64,000 bases of DNA from Enterobacter asburiae (GTDB lineage: Bacteria > Pseudomonadota > Gammaproteobacteria > Enterobacterales > Enterobacteriaceae), in assembly GCF_008080435.1 (NCBI RefSeq), contig NZ_VRKN01000002.1, positions 310,001 through 374,000 on the forward strand, given 5' to 3'. Numbering within the stretch: position 1 is the stretch's first letter; each line of letters starts with the position of its first letter. The position numbers were made by a program, and so were the translations under genes. Below the pieces are notes generated by a model. The model made no database searches and was not told the DNA's origin. It saw nothing but the letters and a program-made list of their open reading frames with translations. Of this stretch, positions 20,110 through 30,466 are shown in pieces.

Positions 20110-20792
20110 AGGTCAGCCCTCTTCACACCCACGGAGTAGCGACGCTCGAGCAGAAGCAGCACACCATTGGAGACGGTCGTAAAGACCAGATAAATCACAC
20201 CGCAGACCACCGCAAAGTAGAACGGCTCCCAGGTGCTCTTGCCCGCCAGCTGAGTCGCTTTAACGACGTCTTCCAGGCCGAGCAATGAGACCAGCGCTGT
20301 CGCTTTGAGGATAACCTGCCAGTTGTTGCCGATGCCCGGCAGCGCAAAACGCATCATGGCCGGGAACATAATCCGACGAAACGTTTGTGAAGAGGTAAAA
20401 CCAAATGCGGTTGCCGCCTCAATGTGGCCCTTCGGCACGGCCATGTAGGCGCCGCGGAAGGTTTCGGTGAAGTAGGCACCGTAGATAAAACCGAGGGTAA
20501 TAATACCGGCCACCATCGGGTCGATATCAATTTGTCCCATGCCCATCGCGTCCGTTACGCTGTTAAGCGCAATCTGCAGACCGTAAAAGATAAGCAGCAT
20601 CAGCACCAGATCGGGAACGCCGCGAATAAGCGTGGTGTAGCCTTCAAATATTAGCGCCAGCGGTTTGTTAGCCGAAAGCTTCGCCCCTGCGCCTGCCAGA
20701 CCTATCAGCACCGCCAGCACCACGGAGCTGATAGCCAGCTCAAGGGTGACAAGCGCGCCCTGTAAAATAACGCCAGAAAATCCGTACAGCAT
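20106..20792 (-). CDS. hisQ: Histidine/LAO ABC transporter permease HisQ
   Basis: Starting at MLYGFSGVILQGALVTLELA gives 228 residues, the E. coli length; upstream in-frame codons up to 20846 run into a repeat and are not conserved. The EAA loop HIEAATAFGFTSSQTFRRIM and five hydrophobic segments identify a polar amino acid permease. It works with HisM and HisP. Confidence 0.95.
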   Translation of the reverse strand: MLYGFSGVILQGALVTLELAISSVVLAVLIGLAGAGAKLSANKPLALIFEGYTTLIRGVPDLVLMLLIFYGLQIALNSVTDAMGMGQIDIDPMVAGIITLGFIYGAYFTETFRGAYMAVPKGHIEAATAFGFTSSQTFRRIMFPAMMRFALPGIGNNWQVILKATALVSLLGLEDVVKATQLAGKSTWEPFYFAVVCGVIYLVFTTVSNGVLLLLERRYSVGVKRADL

Positions 20793-20836
20793 ACCGCGAG
20801 CCCTGTCGTATCGTGAGTGGTGGAACCGTGTCTTTT

Positions 20837-20857
20837 CCCCTCCCACTGCGGGAGGGG
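20837..20857. repeat. CCCCTCCC/GGGAGGGG hairpin between hisJ and hisQ
   Basis: A perfect 8-bp stem around ACTGC lies in the gap between hisJ and hisQ. In many enterobacteria a REP hairpin at this place keeps hisJ mRNA more abundant than hisQMP. That role is inferred here. Confidence 0.6.
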
Positions 20858-20880
20858 CCGCACGTTATTTGACGGGGCGA

Positions 20881-21663
20881 TTAGCCGCCGTAAACATTAA
20901 AATCAAAGTACTTTTTCGCCAGCTTGTCGTAGGTGCCGTCAGCGCGCATTTCAGCAAACGCTTTGTTCAGCGCCTCACGCAGCTCGTTGTCTTCTTTGCG
21001 CAGGCCCATACCGGTGCCCACACCAAACAACTTCACATCCTTAATGGACGGGCCGCCAAACTTGTAATCTTTACCCACCGGCGTCTTCAGGAAGCCTTCG
21101 CTTGCCGCGACTTCATCCTGGAATGCCGCATCAATTCGGCCTGCCGTCAGGTCAGCGTAGATATTTTCCTGGCCCTGATAGGAGACAATTTCAATCCCCT
21201 TCGGCGCCCAGTGTTCGTTGCCGTAGGTTTCCTGCGTGGTGCCCTGCAGCACGCCGACGCGTTTGCCTTTCAGGGACTCCAGCGTTGGCTGAATGTCAGA
21301 AGCTTTAGCCACTACCAGACGAGAGTCGGCCGCGTAGAGTTTGTCGGTGAAGGCAATCTCCTGCTGGCGTTTTTCGGTGATGGAGAGCGAGGACATAATC
21401 ACGTCGATTTTTTTCGCTTTCAGGGACGGGATCAGCGCATCCAGCGGGTTCTCAACGTAGGTACACTGTGCTTTGATGCGTTTGCACAGTTCATTGGCGA
21501 GATCGATGTCAAAACCCACCAGTTCACCCTTTGAATTCTTCGATTCGAACGGCGCATAGGTTGGATCGGTACCAATCCGAATTTTCTGCGGAATGGCTGC
21601 GAATGCCGCGGTGGCGCTGGAAAAAGCCAGCACCAGAGATAGTGACAACACGAGTTTTTTCAT
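20881..21663 (-). CDS. hisJ: Periplasmic histidine-binding protein HisJ
   Basis: The protein (260 residues from [15 protein letters not shown]) has a signal peptide cleaved after AFA near residue 22. The mature solute-binding fold starts [19 protein letters not shown], and a [11 protein letters not shown] pair of cysteines forms the expected disulfide. It is about 70% like the neighbouring ArgT by eye, so the two arose by duplication. Position next to hisQMP, rather than residue evidence alone, decides HisJ. An upstream in-frame start at 21678 is less likely. A TATAAT-like sequence on the minus strand (21781-21786) may be its promoter. Confidence 0.92.
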   Translation of the reverse strand: MKKLVLSLSLVLAFSSATAAFAAIPQKIRIGTDPTYAPFESKNSKGELVGFDIDLANELCKRIKAQCTYVENPLDALIPSLKAKKIDVIMSSLSITEKRQQEIAFTDKLYAADSRLVVAKASDIQPTLESLKGKRVGVLQGTTQETYGNEHWAPKGIEIVSYQGQENIYADLTAGRIDAAFQDEVAASEGFLKTPVGKDYKFGGPSIKDVKLFGVGTGMGLRKEDNELREALNKAFAEMRADGTYDKLAKKYFDFNVYGG

Positions 21664-21816
21664 ATTTGTCCTCAACAAACTGTCTTCATACGGGATTTTT
21701 ACGACGACGGGGTGGTGCTAATGTGCCATCAATCCCCTCTGTCAGGCAAAGACTAATGCCCTTCAGGCGGGAATTTTTGCATTATAAATGCGTAAGTATG
21801 CACAAAGCGATCCAAT

Positions 21817-21840
21817 ACAGTGCAATTAATGCACTGCATT
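21817..21840. promoter_or_regulatory. Palindrome in the argT-hisJ gap
   Basis: CAGTGCA-ATTAA-TGCACTG is a perfect 7-bp inverted repeat, with a third copy of TGCA just after it. It lies upstream of the likely hisJ promoter and after argT. It could bind a dimeric regulator; none is identified. Confidence 0.4.
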
Positions 21841-21857
21841 GGGTCAACCGCTCCCGT

Positions 21858-21878
21858 AACGCACCTTTGCGGTGCGTT
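21858..21878 (-). terminator. Hairpin after argT
   Basis: The perfect stem AACGCACC/GGTGCGTT lies 12 bases past the argT stop. It has no T run, so it may be an mRNA 3'-end stabiliser or a weak attenuator rather than a full terminator. Confidence 0.5.
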
Positions 21879-21889
21879 AGCGCCAGGTA

Positions 21890-22672
21890 TTATTCACCGT
21901 ATACGTTGAAGTCGAAGTATTTCTTCGCCAGTTTGTCGTAAGTACCGTCTTTACGCAGCTCTGCAAAGGCTTTGTCGAAGGCGGCTTTCAGCTCGGTATC
22001 ATCCTTACGCAGGCCAATACCGGTGCCGTCACCAAAGTACTTTTTGTCTTTCACAGACGGGCCCGCAAACGCGTAATCTTTCCCCGCAGGCTGTTTCAGG
22101 AAGCCTTCGCTCGCGGCGACTTCGTCCTGGAATGCCGCATCCAGACGGCCTGCCGACAGGTCAGAGTAAATCAGATCCTGGTTCTGGTAAGCCACCACGT
22201 CTACACCCTTCTCACGCCAGTTAGCATTGGCATAACCTTCCTGAGTCGATCCCTGAAGCACGCCGACATGCTTGCCTTTCAGCGAATCGATGGTTGGCTT
22301 GATAGGGGAACCTTTTGGCGCAATCAGGCGAGAATCCGCGGCGTAGAGCTTGTCAGAGAAGGCAATCTCCTGCTGACGTTTTTCGGTGATGGAGAGAGAA
22401 GAGATAATGGCGTCGATTTTCTTGGCTTTCAGCGACGGGATTAACGCGTCAAAGTCGCTGCCCACCCATGTGCATTTCACCGCAATGCGTTTGCACATTT
22501 CATTTCCCAGATCGATATCAAACCCCACGAAATCGCCTTTCGCATCCTTAGAAGAGAATGGCGCGTAGGTTGCGTCTGTACCGATACGAACTGTCTGTGG
22601 AAGCGCTGCGTAGCTACCTGCTGCCGCACTTAACCCCACGAGCAAAGACAGAGCCAGAACCGTCTTCTTCAT
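21890..22672 (-). CDS. argT: Periplasmic lysine/arginine/ornithine-binding protein ArgT
   Basis: This 260-residue solute-binding protein has a signal peptide ([22 protein letters not shown]) and a mature part starting [19 protein letters not shown]. The [11 protein letters not shown] cysteine pair, [18 protein letters not shown] and the C-terminal [11 protein letters not shown] are shared with HisJ. It delivers basic amino acids to HisQMP. It lies upstream of hisJ with its own control region, where a sigma-54-like promoter is visible, fitting nitrogen control known for argT. Confidence 0.92.
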   Translation of the reverse strand: MKKTVLALSLLVGLSAAAGSYAALPQTVRIGTDATYAPFSSKDAKGDFVGFDIDLGNEMCKRIAVKCTWVGSDFDALIPSLKAKKIDAIISSLSITEKRQQEIAFSDKLYAADSRLIAPKGSPIKPTIDSLKGKHVGVLQGSTQEGYANANWREKGVDVVAYQNQDLIYSDLSAGRLDAAFQDEVAASEGFLKQPAGKDYAFAGPSVKDKKYFGDGTGIGLRKDDTELKAAFDKAFAELRKDGTYDKLAKKYFDFNVYGE

Positions 22673-22739
22673 ACATTTACCCTCAAGTACCGTGATTTTA
22701 TTATGTATTGTGTTGTGTGTTGTGTTGCAGGCTTCATCT

Positions 22740-22755
22740 TGCAGGTCTTATGCCA
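22740..22755 (-). promoter_or_regulatory. Candidate sigma-54 promoter of argT
   Basis: On the minus strand TGGCATAAGACCTGCA places GG and GC exactly ten bases apart, as in the TGGCAC-N5-TTGC consensus (one mismatch in each half). It stands 68 bases upstream of the argT start. NtrC-dependent argT expression is known in E. coli and Salmonella. Confidence 0.6.
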
Positions 22756-22963
22756 CATTGCCGTCTGGTCAAAACTTCGACGTTAAATATGTTAATAAAA
22801 CGTTTCGATATTGCCTTAATGGTGAAAGATAGCAGGTCTGCCGAACGAACCGGAAAGAGAAAAAGGGAAAAAACGAATTAAATGTCGAGGATATGATCGC
22901 CGTTGCATAATTGCCCTGAAACAGGGCGACGTCTCTTTTCATGCACTCTGTTTGTGCACAGAA

Positions 22964-23533
22964 TCAGGCCCCTTGCCAGCGGGTGAAGAGATTTTCAGGC
23001 AGGTCGATGTCAAACTGATCCAGCACGCGGTTAACGGTCTGATTAATCACGTCATCCAGCGATGTTGGGCGATGATAAAACGCCGGTGCCGGCGGCATGA
23101 TGATGGCTCCAAGCTCAGCGGCCTGGGTCATCAAACGCAGATGGCCCAGGTGCAGCGGCGTTTCCCGCACGCAGAGCACCAGAGGACGACGCTCCTTCAG
23201 CACCACATCCGCCGCGCGCGTCACCAGGGTATCGGTATAGCTGTTCACAATACCGGAGAGCGTTTTAATTGAACAGGGCAGGATAACCATGCCAGCTGTT
23301 TTAAACGAGCCTGAGGAGATGCTGGCGGCGATATCACGGGCATCGTGAACGACATCCGCCAGTGCCTGAACATCGCGCAGGGAGAGATCGGTTTCCAGAG
23401 AGAGGGTCTGCCGCGCCGCCTGGCTCATCACCAGATGGGTCTCGACTTCCGCCACGTTACGCAGAACCTGTAACAGACGTACGCCGTAAATCGCGCCGCT
23501 GGCGCCGCTGAGCCCAACAATGAGTCGTTTCAT
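22964..23533 (-). CDS. ubiX: Flavin prenyltransferase UbiX
   Basis: The start at MKRLIVGLSGASGAIYGVRLL gives 189 residues, as in E. coli. UbiX joins dimethylallyl phosphate to reduced FMN, giving the prenylated flavin that UbiD needs for ubiquinone synthesis. The N-terminal GxSGASGxIYG flavin-binding motif and the C-terminal stretch with LVLCVRETPLHLGHLRLM and MPPAPAFYHRP are diagnostic. It follows purF by 89 bases on the same strand. Confidence 0.95.
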   Translation of the reverse strand: MKRLIVGLSGASGAIYGVRLLQVLRNVAEVETHLVMSQAARQTLSLETDLSLRDVQALADVVHDARDIAASISSGSFKTAGMVILPCSIKTLSGIVNSYTDTLVTRAADVVLKERRPLVLCVRETPLHLGHLRLMTQAAELGAIIMPPAPAFYHRPTSLDDVINQTVNRVLDQFDIDLPENLFTRWQGA

Positions 23534-23622
23534 GATTTTCGCCCTTACTGATTTCAGGGCTGACTGTGCAGGATTTTTCGGGGAGTTGCAAGTGAGGGCA
23601 TTCGCCCTCACTTGCCGGAGCA

Positions 23623-25140
23623 TCAACCTTCGTTGTGCATCTCTAAGCTTTCAAGATCGTTCTGCAGCTGGACGGCTTTCGCATCGTCGTTGCGCAGCGA
23701 ATCAAGATAGTCGAGGTACTGCTGGTCAACGTCTTTGGTCACGTAAATACCGTTGAACACGGAACATTCGAACTGCTGAATTTCGGGGTTCTCGGCACGC
23801 ACCGCATCGATGAGATCGTTCAGATCCTGGAAAATCAGGCCGTCGGCACCGATGATCTGGCGAATTTCATCCACTTCACGGCCGTGAGCGATCAGCTCGT
23901 TGGCGGTTGGCATATCGATGCCGTACACGTTCGGGAAGCGAATCTCCGGCGCAGCAGAGGCCAGGTAGACTTTCTTCGCACCCGCTTCGCGCGCCATCTC
24001 GATAATCTGCTCAGAGGTGGTGCCGCGAACGATGGAGTCATCCACCAGCAGAACGTTCTTGTCACGGAATTCCGCGCGGTTGGCGTTCAGCTTGCGGCGC
24101 ACGGACTTACGGCGCAGATGCTGGCCCGGCATGATAAAGGTGCGGCCAACGTAGCGGTTCTTCACGAAGCCCTGACGGTATGGCTTATCCAGAATGCGGG
24201 CGATCTCCAGCGCGATGTCGCAGGACGTTTCCGGGATAGGAATAACCACGTCGATGTCGAGATCGTCCCACTCGCGGGCAATCTTCTCGCCCAGCTTCGT
24301 GCCCATGTTAACGCGCGCGCTGTAGACGGAAATCTTGTCGATGAAGGAATCCGGGCGGGCAAAGTAAACGTATTCAAACAGGCACGGGTTGCTGACCGGG
24401 TTATCGGCACACTGGCGGGTAAACAGCTGGCCTTTCTCGGTGATGTAGACCGCTTCGCCCGGCGCAACGTCACGCAGGAACTCAAAGCCCAGGGTATCCA
24501 GCGCCACGCTCTCAGAGGCAACCATATATTCGGTACGGCCATCGCCGAGGTCGCGTTTGCCGAGCACCAGTGGACGAATGCCGTTTGGATCGCGGAAGGC
24601 CACCATACCGTGACCGATGATCATCGCTACACAGGCGTAAGCGCCGCGGATCTGGCGATTTGTCGCGGCAATCGCAGCAAAGATGTTGTCAGCTTCCAGC
24701 GGATAGTGACGGAAGTTATCCAGCTCGCTGGCGAACACATTGAGCAGGATTTCAGAATCAGAGGTGGTATTAATGTGGCGACGTTTCTCTTCGAACAGCT
24801 TTTTACGCAGCTCATGCGCGTTGGTCAGGTTGCCGTTATGAGCAAGGGTGATGCCATACGGTGAGTTGACGTAGAAAGGCTGTGCCTCAGAGGCGCTGGA
24901 ACTGCCAGCAGTAGGATAACGAACGTGACCGATCCCCATATTACCTTGCAGACGCTGCATATGGCGGGCTTCAAACACATCGCTTACCAGGCCATTCGCC
25001 TTGCGTAAACGGAAGCAGTTGTTTGCATCAATGGTGATGATACCCGCAGCATCCTGCCCACGGTGCTGAAGCACCGTTAACGCGTCATAAATCGACTGGT
25101 TTACCGGCATGAAACCGGCGATACCGACAATACCGCACAT
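23623..25140 (-). CDS. purF: Amidophosphoribosyltransferase PurF
   Basis: PurF carries out the first committed step of purine synthesis: PRPP plus glutamine to phosphoribosylamine. The 505-residue length equals E. coli PurF. The catalytic nucleophile C2 follows the initiator Met in [10 protein letters not shown]. The glutaminase domain fills about residues 2-235, and the PRPP loop [14 protein letters not shown] is near residue 365. It lies 33 bases after cvpA in the purine-regulated cvpA-purF operon. Confidence 0.97.
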   Translation of the reverse strand: MCGIVGIAGFMPVNQSIYDALTVLQHRGQDAAGIITIDANNCFRLRKANGLVSDVFEARHMQRLQGNMGIGHVRYPTAGSSSASEAQPFYVNSPYGITLAHNGNLTNAHELRKKLFEEKRRHINTTSDSEILLNVFASELDNFRHYPLEADNIFAAIAATNRQIRGAYACVAMIIGHGMVAFRDPNGIRPLVLGKRDLGDGRTEYMVASESVALDTLGFEFLRDVAPGEAVYITEKGQLFTRQCADNPVSNPCLFEYVYFARPDSFIDKISVYSARVNMGTKLGEKIAREWDDLDIDVVIPIPETSCDIALEIARILDKPYRQGFVKNRYVGRTFIMPGQHLRRKSVRRKLNANRAEFRDKNVLLVDDSIVRGTTSEQIIEMAREAGAKKVYLASAAPEIRFPNVYGIDMPTANELIAHGREVDEIRQIIGADGLIFQDLNDLIDAVRAENPEIQQFECSVFNGIYVTKDVDQQYLDYLDSLRNDDAKAVQLQNDLESLEMHNEG

Positions 25141-25173
25141 TCGTCTTTTCCTCGTTAAGCCACATCTCAGGGT

Positions 25174-25662
25174 TTATGCCCTGGGCAAAAAACTCGACGA
25201 GCTTTGCAGATAGTCAAAGAACCATCTGATGATGAAGCTGAACTCTGGAATGAGCTGCGATTTCTGCCAGTCTTCGCTTTTGGAGAACCCGGTGAAGGTA
25301 TCCAGGAAAAACAGGATCGCAGCCACAATCAGCACGCCTCGTAATGCCCCGAAACAGATCCCGAGCACCCTGTCCGTTCCTGACAGACCGGTTTTCTCGA
25401 CCAGCTGACCTATCACGTAATTCACGATAGCGCCGACAATCAACGTCGCGATAAACAGCACCGCGATAGCGATTCCATTTCGGACCAGTTCATCTTCAAA
25501 GCCCGTGAACCAGACAGACAGGTAAGTGTAGTAATGACTGGCGACAAAGAAAGCACAACCCCAAGTCACCAGCGATAACGCTTCACGAACAAAGCCACGG
25601 ATCAGGCTAACCAGACAGGAAAAACCAATCACCGCAATGATGGCGTAATCAATCCAGACCAT
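25174..25662 (-). CDS. cvpA: Inner-membrane protein CvpA (colicin V production)
   Basis: The 162-residue protein begins MVWIDYAIIAVIGFS and has four membrane helices. It is needed for colicin V export in E. coli and for tolerance to bile salts in some pathogens. The start at 25662 is supported by family length; the frame stays open upstream through the PurR box but is not coding. It is first in the cvpA-purF transcription unit. Confidence 0.93.
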   Translation of the reverse strand: MVWIDYAIIAVIGFSCLVSLIRGFVREALSLVTWGCAFFVASHYYTYLSVWFTGFEDELVRNGIAIAVLFIATLIVGAIVNYVIGQLVEKTGLSGTDRVLGICFGALRGVLIVAAILFFLDTFTGFSKSEDWQKSQLIPEFSFIIRWFFDYLQSSSSFLPRA

Positions 25663-25718
25663 ATGTGTCCCACGATTTAACGCCCTGTCATCCAGTTCGG
25701 GGCGAATTCTAACAGAAA

Positions 25719-25734
25719 AAGAAAACGTTTGCGT
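25719..25734 (-). promoter_or_regulatory. PurR operator of cvpA-purF
   Basis: AAGAAAACGTTTGCGT (read on +; reverse ACGCAAACGTTTTCTT) fits the PurR consensus ACGCAAACGTTTNCGT-type palindrome. It lies about 60 bases upstream of cvpA, as in E. coli. Confidence 0.9.
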
Positions 25735-25824
25735 AGGGATTTCCTTCCCGCGCGTAAATAAAAAAGGCGCTGAAAAAATGTTCAACGCCACGGTCCATTT
25801 GACGTCTCTGTGGACGTCTGCTCC

Positions 25825-25862
25825 CCCCTCACCCCGGCCCTCTCCCTCAAGGGAGAGGGAGC
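25825..25862. repeat. CTCTCCC/GGGAGAG palindromic repeat
   Basis: CCCTCACCCCGG followed by CCCTCTCCCTCAAGGGAGAGGG, in the gap between dedD and the cvpA promoter. Same family as at 18.57, 48.41 and 63.65 kb. Confidence 0.7.
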
Positions 25863-25890
25863 TAACCACTCCAGGATGGGTAAGATCTTA

Positions 25891-26577
25891 TCAGTTCGCG
25901 CTGTAGCCCATCACCACACCGCTCAGGCCGGAGATCTGCTTCAGCTCACCGAGCGAACCTTTAAGCTTATCTTTGGACGCTTCTGGCCCCACGAGGATAC
26001 GGGTAATTTTACCCTGCACCGGCGTGGAAGGTGAAGTGTAAACACGATATCCCGCACTGCGCAGTTTGCTCACGACCTCGTTGACTTTGTCGGCGTTTTT
26101 CAGCGCACCCAGCTGCACAACGTAAGCCTTTCCGGTCGGTGCCGCGTCTTGTTTTGCCGGCGGTGGGGTTTCTGACGCGGCAGCCAGCTGCTCTGCGGCT
26201 TTATCCCGCTGCGGTTTCGGCTGCGGCTTCTCAACCGGCTTCGGTTTTTCAACAGGTTTAGGCTGCTCTACCGGCACCGGATCGATATCGCTGTTGCTCG
26301 CTGCCGCCAGGCGAGACGGATCGAGCGACGGTGCGGCGGCATCGCCTGCACGGACCTCTTCCGCCGCCCCTTCCGGCGGCTGAGCAGGCAGCGCCTGCGT
26401 CGCCGCAGGCAGCATATCCGGCTCATCGCGGTCACCCGGTTTCGGCACCAGCGGAATAGCGGCAAACTCATCCTGATAATGCTTTTTCTGCCCGTCGAGC
26501 AGCCCGGGAAGAATAATCACCCCAAGCGCGACCAGCACAATGGTTCCTGTTAAACGGTTCTGAAACTTACTCGCCAC
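25891..26577 (-). CDS. dedD: Cell division protein DedD (SPOR domain)
   Basis: The 228-residue protein has a single N-terminal membrane helix (about residues 10-26), a long proline/alanine/lysine-rich periplasmic linker with repeated KPVEKPKPVEKPQPKPQ units, and a C-terminal SPOR domain (from KAYVVQLGALKNADKVNEV, near residue 147). SPOR domains bind denuded septal peptidoglycan; DedD helps FtsZ-ring constriction. Its start overlaps the end of folC by 11 bases. Confidence 0.94.
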   Translation of the reverse strand: MASKFQNRLTGTIVLVALGVIILPGLLDGQKKHYQDEFAAIPLVPKPGDRDEPDMLPAATQALPAQPPEGAAEEVRAGDAAAPSLDPSRLAAASNSDIDPVPVEQPKPVEKPKPVEKPQPKPQRDKAAEQLAAASETPPPAKQDAAPTGKAYVVQLGALKNADKVNEVVSKLRSAGYRVYTSPSTPVQGKITRILVGPEASKDKLKGSLGELKQISGLSGVVMGYSAN

Positions 26578-27835
26578 CGGTTCTCCCCGCGTCCATCACT
26601 TCCATGACATGTGCCACCGTGTGGAATGAACCACACACCAGCACGGTATCTTCTGGTTTAGCATCCGCCATCGCGGCATGCCAGGCCTGAGCCACGCTAC
26701 TATAGATTGCGCCTTTGCCGAGATGTTCCATCAACTGCTCAGCCGTCGCGCCGCGCGGCCCCTCCAGAGGAGCACAATACCAGCTATCGACCACACTCTC
26801 CATGCAGGCCAGCGTCCCGCCGATATCTTTATCATGAAGCATACCGATAACCGCCAGCACGCGCCCGGTTTTTGGTAACGATTTGAGACGTTCCGCGAGA
26901 TACGCCGCCGCATGCGGATTATGCGCCACATCCAGAATCAGGCGCGGTGACTCGCTGACAATCTGGAAACGCCCGGGCAGAATGGCGTTCTCAATGCCGT
27001 CGCGGATCGCCTGCTCGCTGACCACGAGGCCACTGGCGCGCAGGGCCGCCAGCGCGGTTGCCGCGTTCGGCTGCGGTACCTGCGGCAGCGGCAGGTTGTC
27101 CAGCCCGCCCTGCGCATCGCTAAAGCGCCAGGCGTTACCCTGAACCTCATACTGCCAGTCAACGCCGCGGCGCAGCAGATGCGCGCCCTTCTCGTTTGCC
27201 ACGTCAGCAATGGTATGCGGCATATCGGGCTCGCCGACCACGGCGGGTTTATTAGCCCGGAAAATACCGGCCTTCTCGCGACCAATGCTTTCACGATCCG
27301 GTCCCAGCCAGTCGATATGGTCCAGCGCGATGCTGGTGACCACCGCCACGTCCGCATCCACCATATTGGTCGCGTCAAGACGTCCACCGAGGCCGACCTC
27401 AAGAATCACCACATCCAGTTGCGCCTGTTTGAACAGCCATAGCGCCGACAGAGTGCCGTATTCAAAATAGGTTAATGAGATCTCACCGCGTGCGGCTTCA
27501 ATTTCCGCGAACGACGCCGTATGCGCCGATTCCGGCAGTTCGCTGTTCTGCACCCGAACGCGCTCGGTGTAGCGGACCAGGTGTGGAGAGCTGTACACGC
27601 CAACTTTGTAACCCGCAGCCATCAGGACAGATTCCAGCGTACGGCAGGTAGTGCCTTTGCCGTTGGTGCCCGCGACGGTGAACACGAAAGGCGCCGGTTT
27701 GAGCACATCAAGACGCGCGGCGACCTGGCTTACGCGCTCAAGCCCCATATCGATGGTTTTACTGTGCAGATTTTCCAGATAAGAAAGCCACGCGGCCAGG
27801 GGCGACGTGGCTTGGGGAATGCTTTTATTTTCCAT
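26567..27835 (-). CDS. folC: Bifunctional dihydrofolate synthase / folylpolyglutamate synthase FolC
   Basis: FolC adds glutamate to dihydropteroate and later to tetrahydrofolates. It is a Mur-ligase-type enzyme of 422 residues. The ATP-binding loop VAGTNGKGTTCRTLE (near residue 55), LEVGLGGRLDATNMVDADV, and the second domain with LILDVAHNPHAAAYL are present. It is followed by dedD (overlapping) and preceded by accD with a terminator between them. Confidence 0.96.
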   Translation of the reverse strand: MENKSIPQATSPLAAWLSYLENLHSKTIDMGLERVSQVAARLDVLKPAPFVFTVAGTNGKGTTCRTLESVLMAAGYKVGVYSSPHLVRYTERVRVQNSELPESAHTASFAEIEAARGEISLTYFEYGTLSALWLFKQAQLDVVILEVGLGGRLDATNMVDADVAVVTSIALDHIDWLGPDRESIGREKAGIFRANKPAVVGEPDMPHTIADVANEKGAHLLRRGVDWQYEVQGNAWRFSDAQGGLDNLPLPQVPQPNAATALAALRASGLVVSEQAIRDGIENAILPGRFQIVSESPRLILDVAHNPHAAAYLAERLKSLPKTGRVLAVIGMLHDKDIGGTLACMESVVDSWYCAPLEGPRGATAEQLMEHLGKGAIYSSVAQAWHAAMADAKPEDTVLVCGSFHTVAHVMEVMDAGRTGGE

Positions 27836-27867
27836 AATGCCCGGTTGTCATTAACAGATTAGAAAGC

Positions 27868-27899
27868 AAAAGGGCAGCGCCAACCGGCCCTGCCCTTTT
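27868..27899 (-). terminator. Terminator after accD
   Basis: The stem AAAAGGGCA/TGCCCTTTT, with a GC-rich loop, is followed on the minus strand by TTTTGCTTTCT, between accD and folC. Confidence 0.75.
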
Positions 27900-27905
27900 C
27901 AGTTA

Positions 27906-28811
27906 TCAGGCCTCGGGTTCCTGATCCGGTACCACCACGCCTTCGCGCGGCTCATCCGGGTTCGGCGCTGGCAGATTCATCAGCTTCGCCAGGACGCTCG
28001 CCAGCTTCAGGCGCATTTCCGGACGGCGGACAATCATGTCGATGGCGCCTTTCTCAATGAGGAACTCACTGCGCTGGAATCCCGGCGGCAGCTTTTCGCG
28101 AACGGTCTGTTCGATAACGCGAGGACCGGCAAAGCCGATCAGCGCTTTTGGCTCAGCGATGTTCAGGTCGCCCAGCATCGCGAAGCTCGCGGAGACGCCG
28201 CCCATGGTTGGGTCGGTCAGCACGGAGATGTACGGAAGACCGCGCTCCTGCATTTTCGCCAGCGCAGCAGAGGTTTTCGCCATCTGCATCAGCGACATCA
28301 GCGCTTCCTGCATACGCGCACCGCCGGAGGCAGAGAAGCAGATCAGCGGACAGTTGTCTTCCAGCGCCTGCTCTACGGCACGCACGAAGCGCGCACCGAC
28401 CACGGAGCCCATTGAGCCGCCCATAAAGGCGAACTCAAACGCGGCGGCAACAACCGGCATCTCATGCAGGGTGCCTTTCATGACGATCAGCGCGTCTTTC
28501 TCGCCGGTCTCTTTCTGTGCAGAGGCCAGACGATCTTTATATTTTTTGGAATCGCGGAACTTCAGCACATCTTTTGGCTCGAGTTCGCTACCCAGCTCTA
28601 CCAGAGAGCCTTCGTCCAGCAGGCTATGCAGGCGGTTGCGCGCCGACATACGCATATGGTGGTCACACTTAGGACACACCTCAAGGTTGCGCTCCAGCTC
28701 TGCGCGATACAGAACCTGACCGCAGCTATCACACTTCGTCCATACCCCTTCAGGAATGCTCGCTTTGCGCGTTGGGGTAATGTTGCTTTTAATTCGTTCA
28801 ATCCAGCTCAT
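27906..28811 (-). CDS. accD: Acetyl-CoA carboxylase carboxyltransferase subunit beta AccD
   Basis: AccD with AccA moves the carboxyl group from biotin to acetyl-CoA, giving malonyl-CoA for fatty acid synthesis. The start at [10 protein letters not shown] gives 301 residues. The four-cysteine zinc ribbon is C27, C30, C46 and C49. The carboxyltransferase core with [14 protein letters not shown] and [12 protein letters not shown] follows. Upstream in-frame residues to 28895 are not part of the family. Confidence 0.96.
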   Translation of the reverse strand: MSWIERIKSNITPTRKASIPEGVWTKCDSCGQVLYRAELERNLEVCPKCDHHMRMSARNRLHSLLDEGSLVELGSELEPKDVLKFRDSKKYKDRLASAQKETGEKDALIVMKGTLHEMPVVAAAFEFAFMGGSMGSVVGARFVRAVEQALEDNCPLICFSASGGARMQEALMSLMQMAKTSAALAKMQERGLPYISVLTDPTMGGVSASFAMLGDLNIAEPKALIGFAGPRVIEQTVREKLPPGFQRSEFLIEKGAIDMIVRRPEMRLKLASVLAKLMNLPAPNPDEPREGVVVPDQEPEA

Positions 28812-28965
28812 TGATAACCTTTCTGCCTGAACCTGGTCGTATGCCAGTTTTGCTATAAGAGGCGAATAATGCCATTTTTGCCTCCAACAGACCATGAATG
28901 TTGCACATTAAAACATAACAGCCCGAAACTTTGGATAAAAAAGTGGTCGAACCGCCAGTGTGCAT

Positions 28966-29625
28966 TTACTTCGCTTGTTTTGCTGCCGCACGTTTGTGAC
29001 GAATGATTTCGATAACGCCCGGCAGTACGGAAAGCACAATAATCGCTACAATCAGTAACTTAAGGTTTTCCTGAACGATCGGAAGATCGCCAAACAGGTA
29101 GCCTGCATAGGTAAACAGCAGTACCCACAGCAGCGCGCCAACCACGTTGTATGCCGCAAAATGACGATAGGACATATGCCCCATTCCCGCCACAAACGGT
29201 GCAAATGTGCGCACAATAGGCACAAAACGCGCAAGGATAATGGTTTTTCCGCCATGGCGTTCATAAAACGCATGGGTTTTGTCTAAATAGCTGCGACGGA
29301 AAATTTTCGAATCAGGATTTCTGAAAAGCCGCTCACCGAACACCCGTCCAATCGTATAGTTGACCGCATCACCGACAATGGCGGCAATCACCATCAGTAC
29401 AACCATAAGATGCACGTTCAGATCATTGGTGGGTAATGCCGATAACGCGCCGGCAACGAACAGCAGTGAATCCCCTGGCAGGAATGGGGTAACGACCAGA
29501 CCGGTTTCACAAAACAGGATGAGGAACAGAATGGCGTAAACCCAGACGCCATACTGCGCGACCAGCTCCGCCAGGTGAACATCAATATGCAGGATGAAAT
29601 CAATTAAAAAACGAATTACGTCCAT
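28966..29625 (-). CDS. dedA: DedA-family inner-membrane protein
   Basis: This 219-residue protein has about five membrane segments and the DedA/SNARE-associated signature: [19 protein letters not shown] near residue 45 and GRVFGERLF with the following [19 protein letters not shown]. Family members act as lipid (undecaprenyl phosphate or phospholipid) flippases and matter for membrane potential. The gene order truA-dedA-accD is the E. coli one. Confidence 0.94.
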   Translation of the reverse strand: MDVIRFLIDFILHIDVHLAELVAQYGVWVYAILFLILFCETGLVVTPFLPGDSLLFVAGALSALPTNDLNVHLMVVLMVIAAIVGDAVNYTIGRVFGERLFRNPDSKIFRRSYLDKTHAFYERHGGKTIILARFVPIVRTFAPFVAGMGHMSYRHFAAYNVVGALLWVLLFTYAGYLFGDLPIVQENLKLLIVAIIVLSVLPGVIEIIRHKRAAAKQAK

Positions 29626-29653
29626 ATTGTCTAAACCCTAATTGCACCTTTGT

Positions 29654-30466
29654 TTAGTCCGCTAAAAATAGCGGACCCATTGGCGGTTTCGGCAGGTCAA
29701 ACCGATCCGGATAGTCTACCGAGACCAGATACAACCCTTCCGCTTTCGCCGTGGCTGCCGCAAGCGTTCTGTCCTTCGCTGCAAGCAGGTCTGCAATCCA
29801 GCTCTCCGGCTGGTGTCCGGCACCCACTTCCATCAGGCTGCCCACAATATTCCGAACCATATGATGTACAAAGGCATTGGCTTTGATATCCACCACCACA
29901 TACGCGCCAAAACGGCTGACGTTTATGTGCATGACGTTGCGCCACGGCGTGCGGGACTGACACTGCACCGCACGAAACGACGTAAAGTCATTTTCACCAA
30001 TCAGACACTGCGCCGCACGATGCATACGTTCTGCATCAAGCGGTTCATAAAAATGCGTCACGCCCTGGCTTAACACTGCCGGACGCAGGCGCTGGTTGTA
30101 GATGACATAACGGTAGCGACGCGCCGTGGCGCTGAAGCGCGCGTGAAAATCATCCGGCACAGCTTTTACCCAACGCACCGCAATGTCACCAGGCAAATTC
30201 GCATTTACACCCAGCGTCCAGGCGGCATCCTTACGCACGGCGGTAGTTTCAAAGTGCACCACCTGCCCCGTGCCGTGAACACCCGCGTCCGTCCGTCCTG
30301 CGCACAGGACGTTAATCGGCTCATTTGCCACCTGAGAGAGCGCTTTCTCCAGCTTCTCCTGGACGCTACGCACCTCATTCTGACGCTGCCAGCCATAATA
30401 TTTACTGCCATCGTACTCAATTCCGAGGGCAATTCTATGGACCGGCTTTTGTTCCACATCTGACAT
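29654..30466 (-). CDS. truA: tRNA pseudouridine(38-40) synthase TruA
   Basis: TruA makes pseudouridine at positions 38-40 of the tRNA anticodon arm. The catalytic aspartate is D60 in [10 protein letters not shown]. The length of 270 residues matches E. coli. The start codon overlaps the usg stop (TGATG), so the genes are translationally coupled. Confidence 0.97.
   Translation of the reverse strand: MSDVEQKPVHRIALGIEYDGSKYYGWQRQNEVRSVQEKLEKALSQVANEPINVLCAGRTDAGVHGTGQVVHFETTAVRKDAAWTLGVNANLPGDIAVRWVKAVPDDFHARFSATARRYRYVIYNQRLRPAVLSQGVTHFYEPLDAERMHRAAQCLIGENDFTSFRAVQCQSRTPWRNVMHINVSRFGAYVVVDIKANAFVHHMVRNIVGSLMEVGAGHQPESWIADLLAAKDRTLAAATAKAEGLYLVSVDYPDRFDLPKPPMGPLFLAD

Noticed and set aside
26200..26290. 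KPVEKPKPVEKPQ-coding repeat in dedD considered as a DNA repeat element
   Set aside because: It is the proline-rich periplasmic linker of DedD, usual for this protein, not a mobile repeat.
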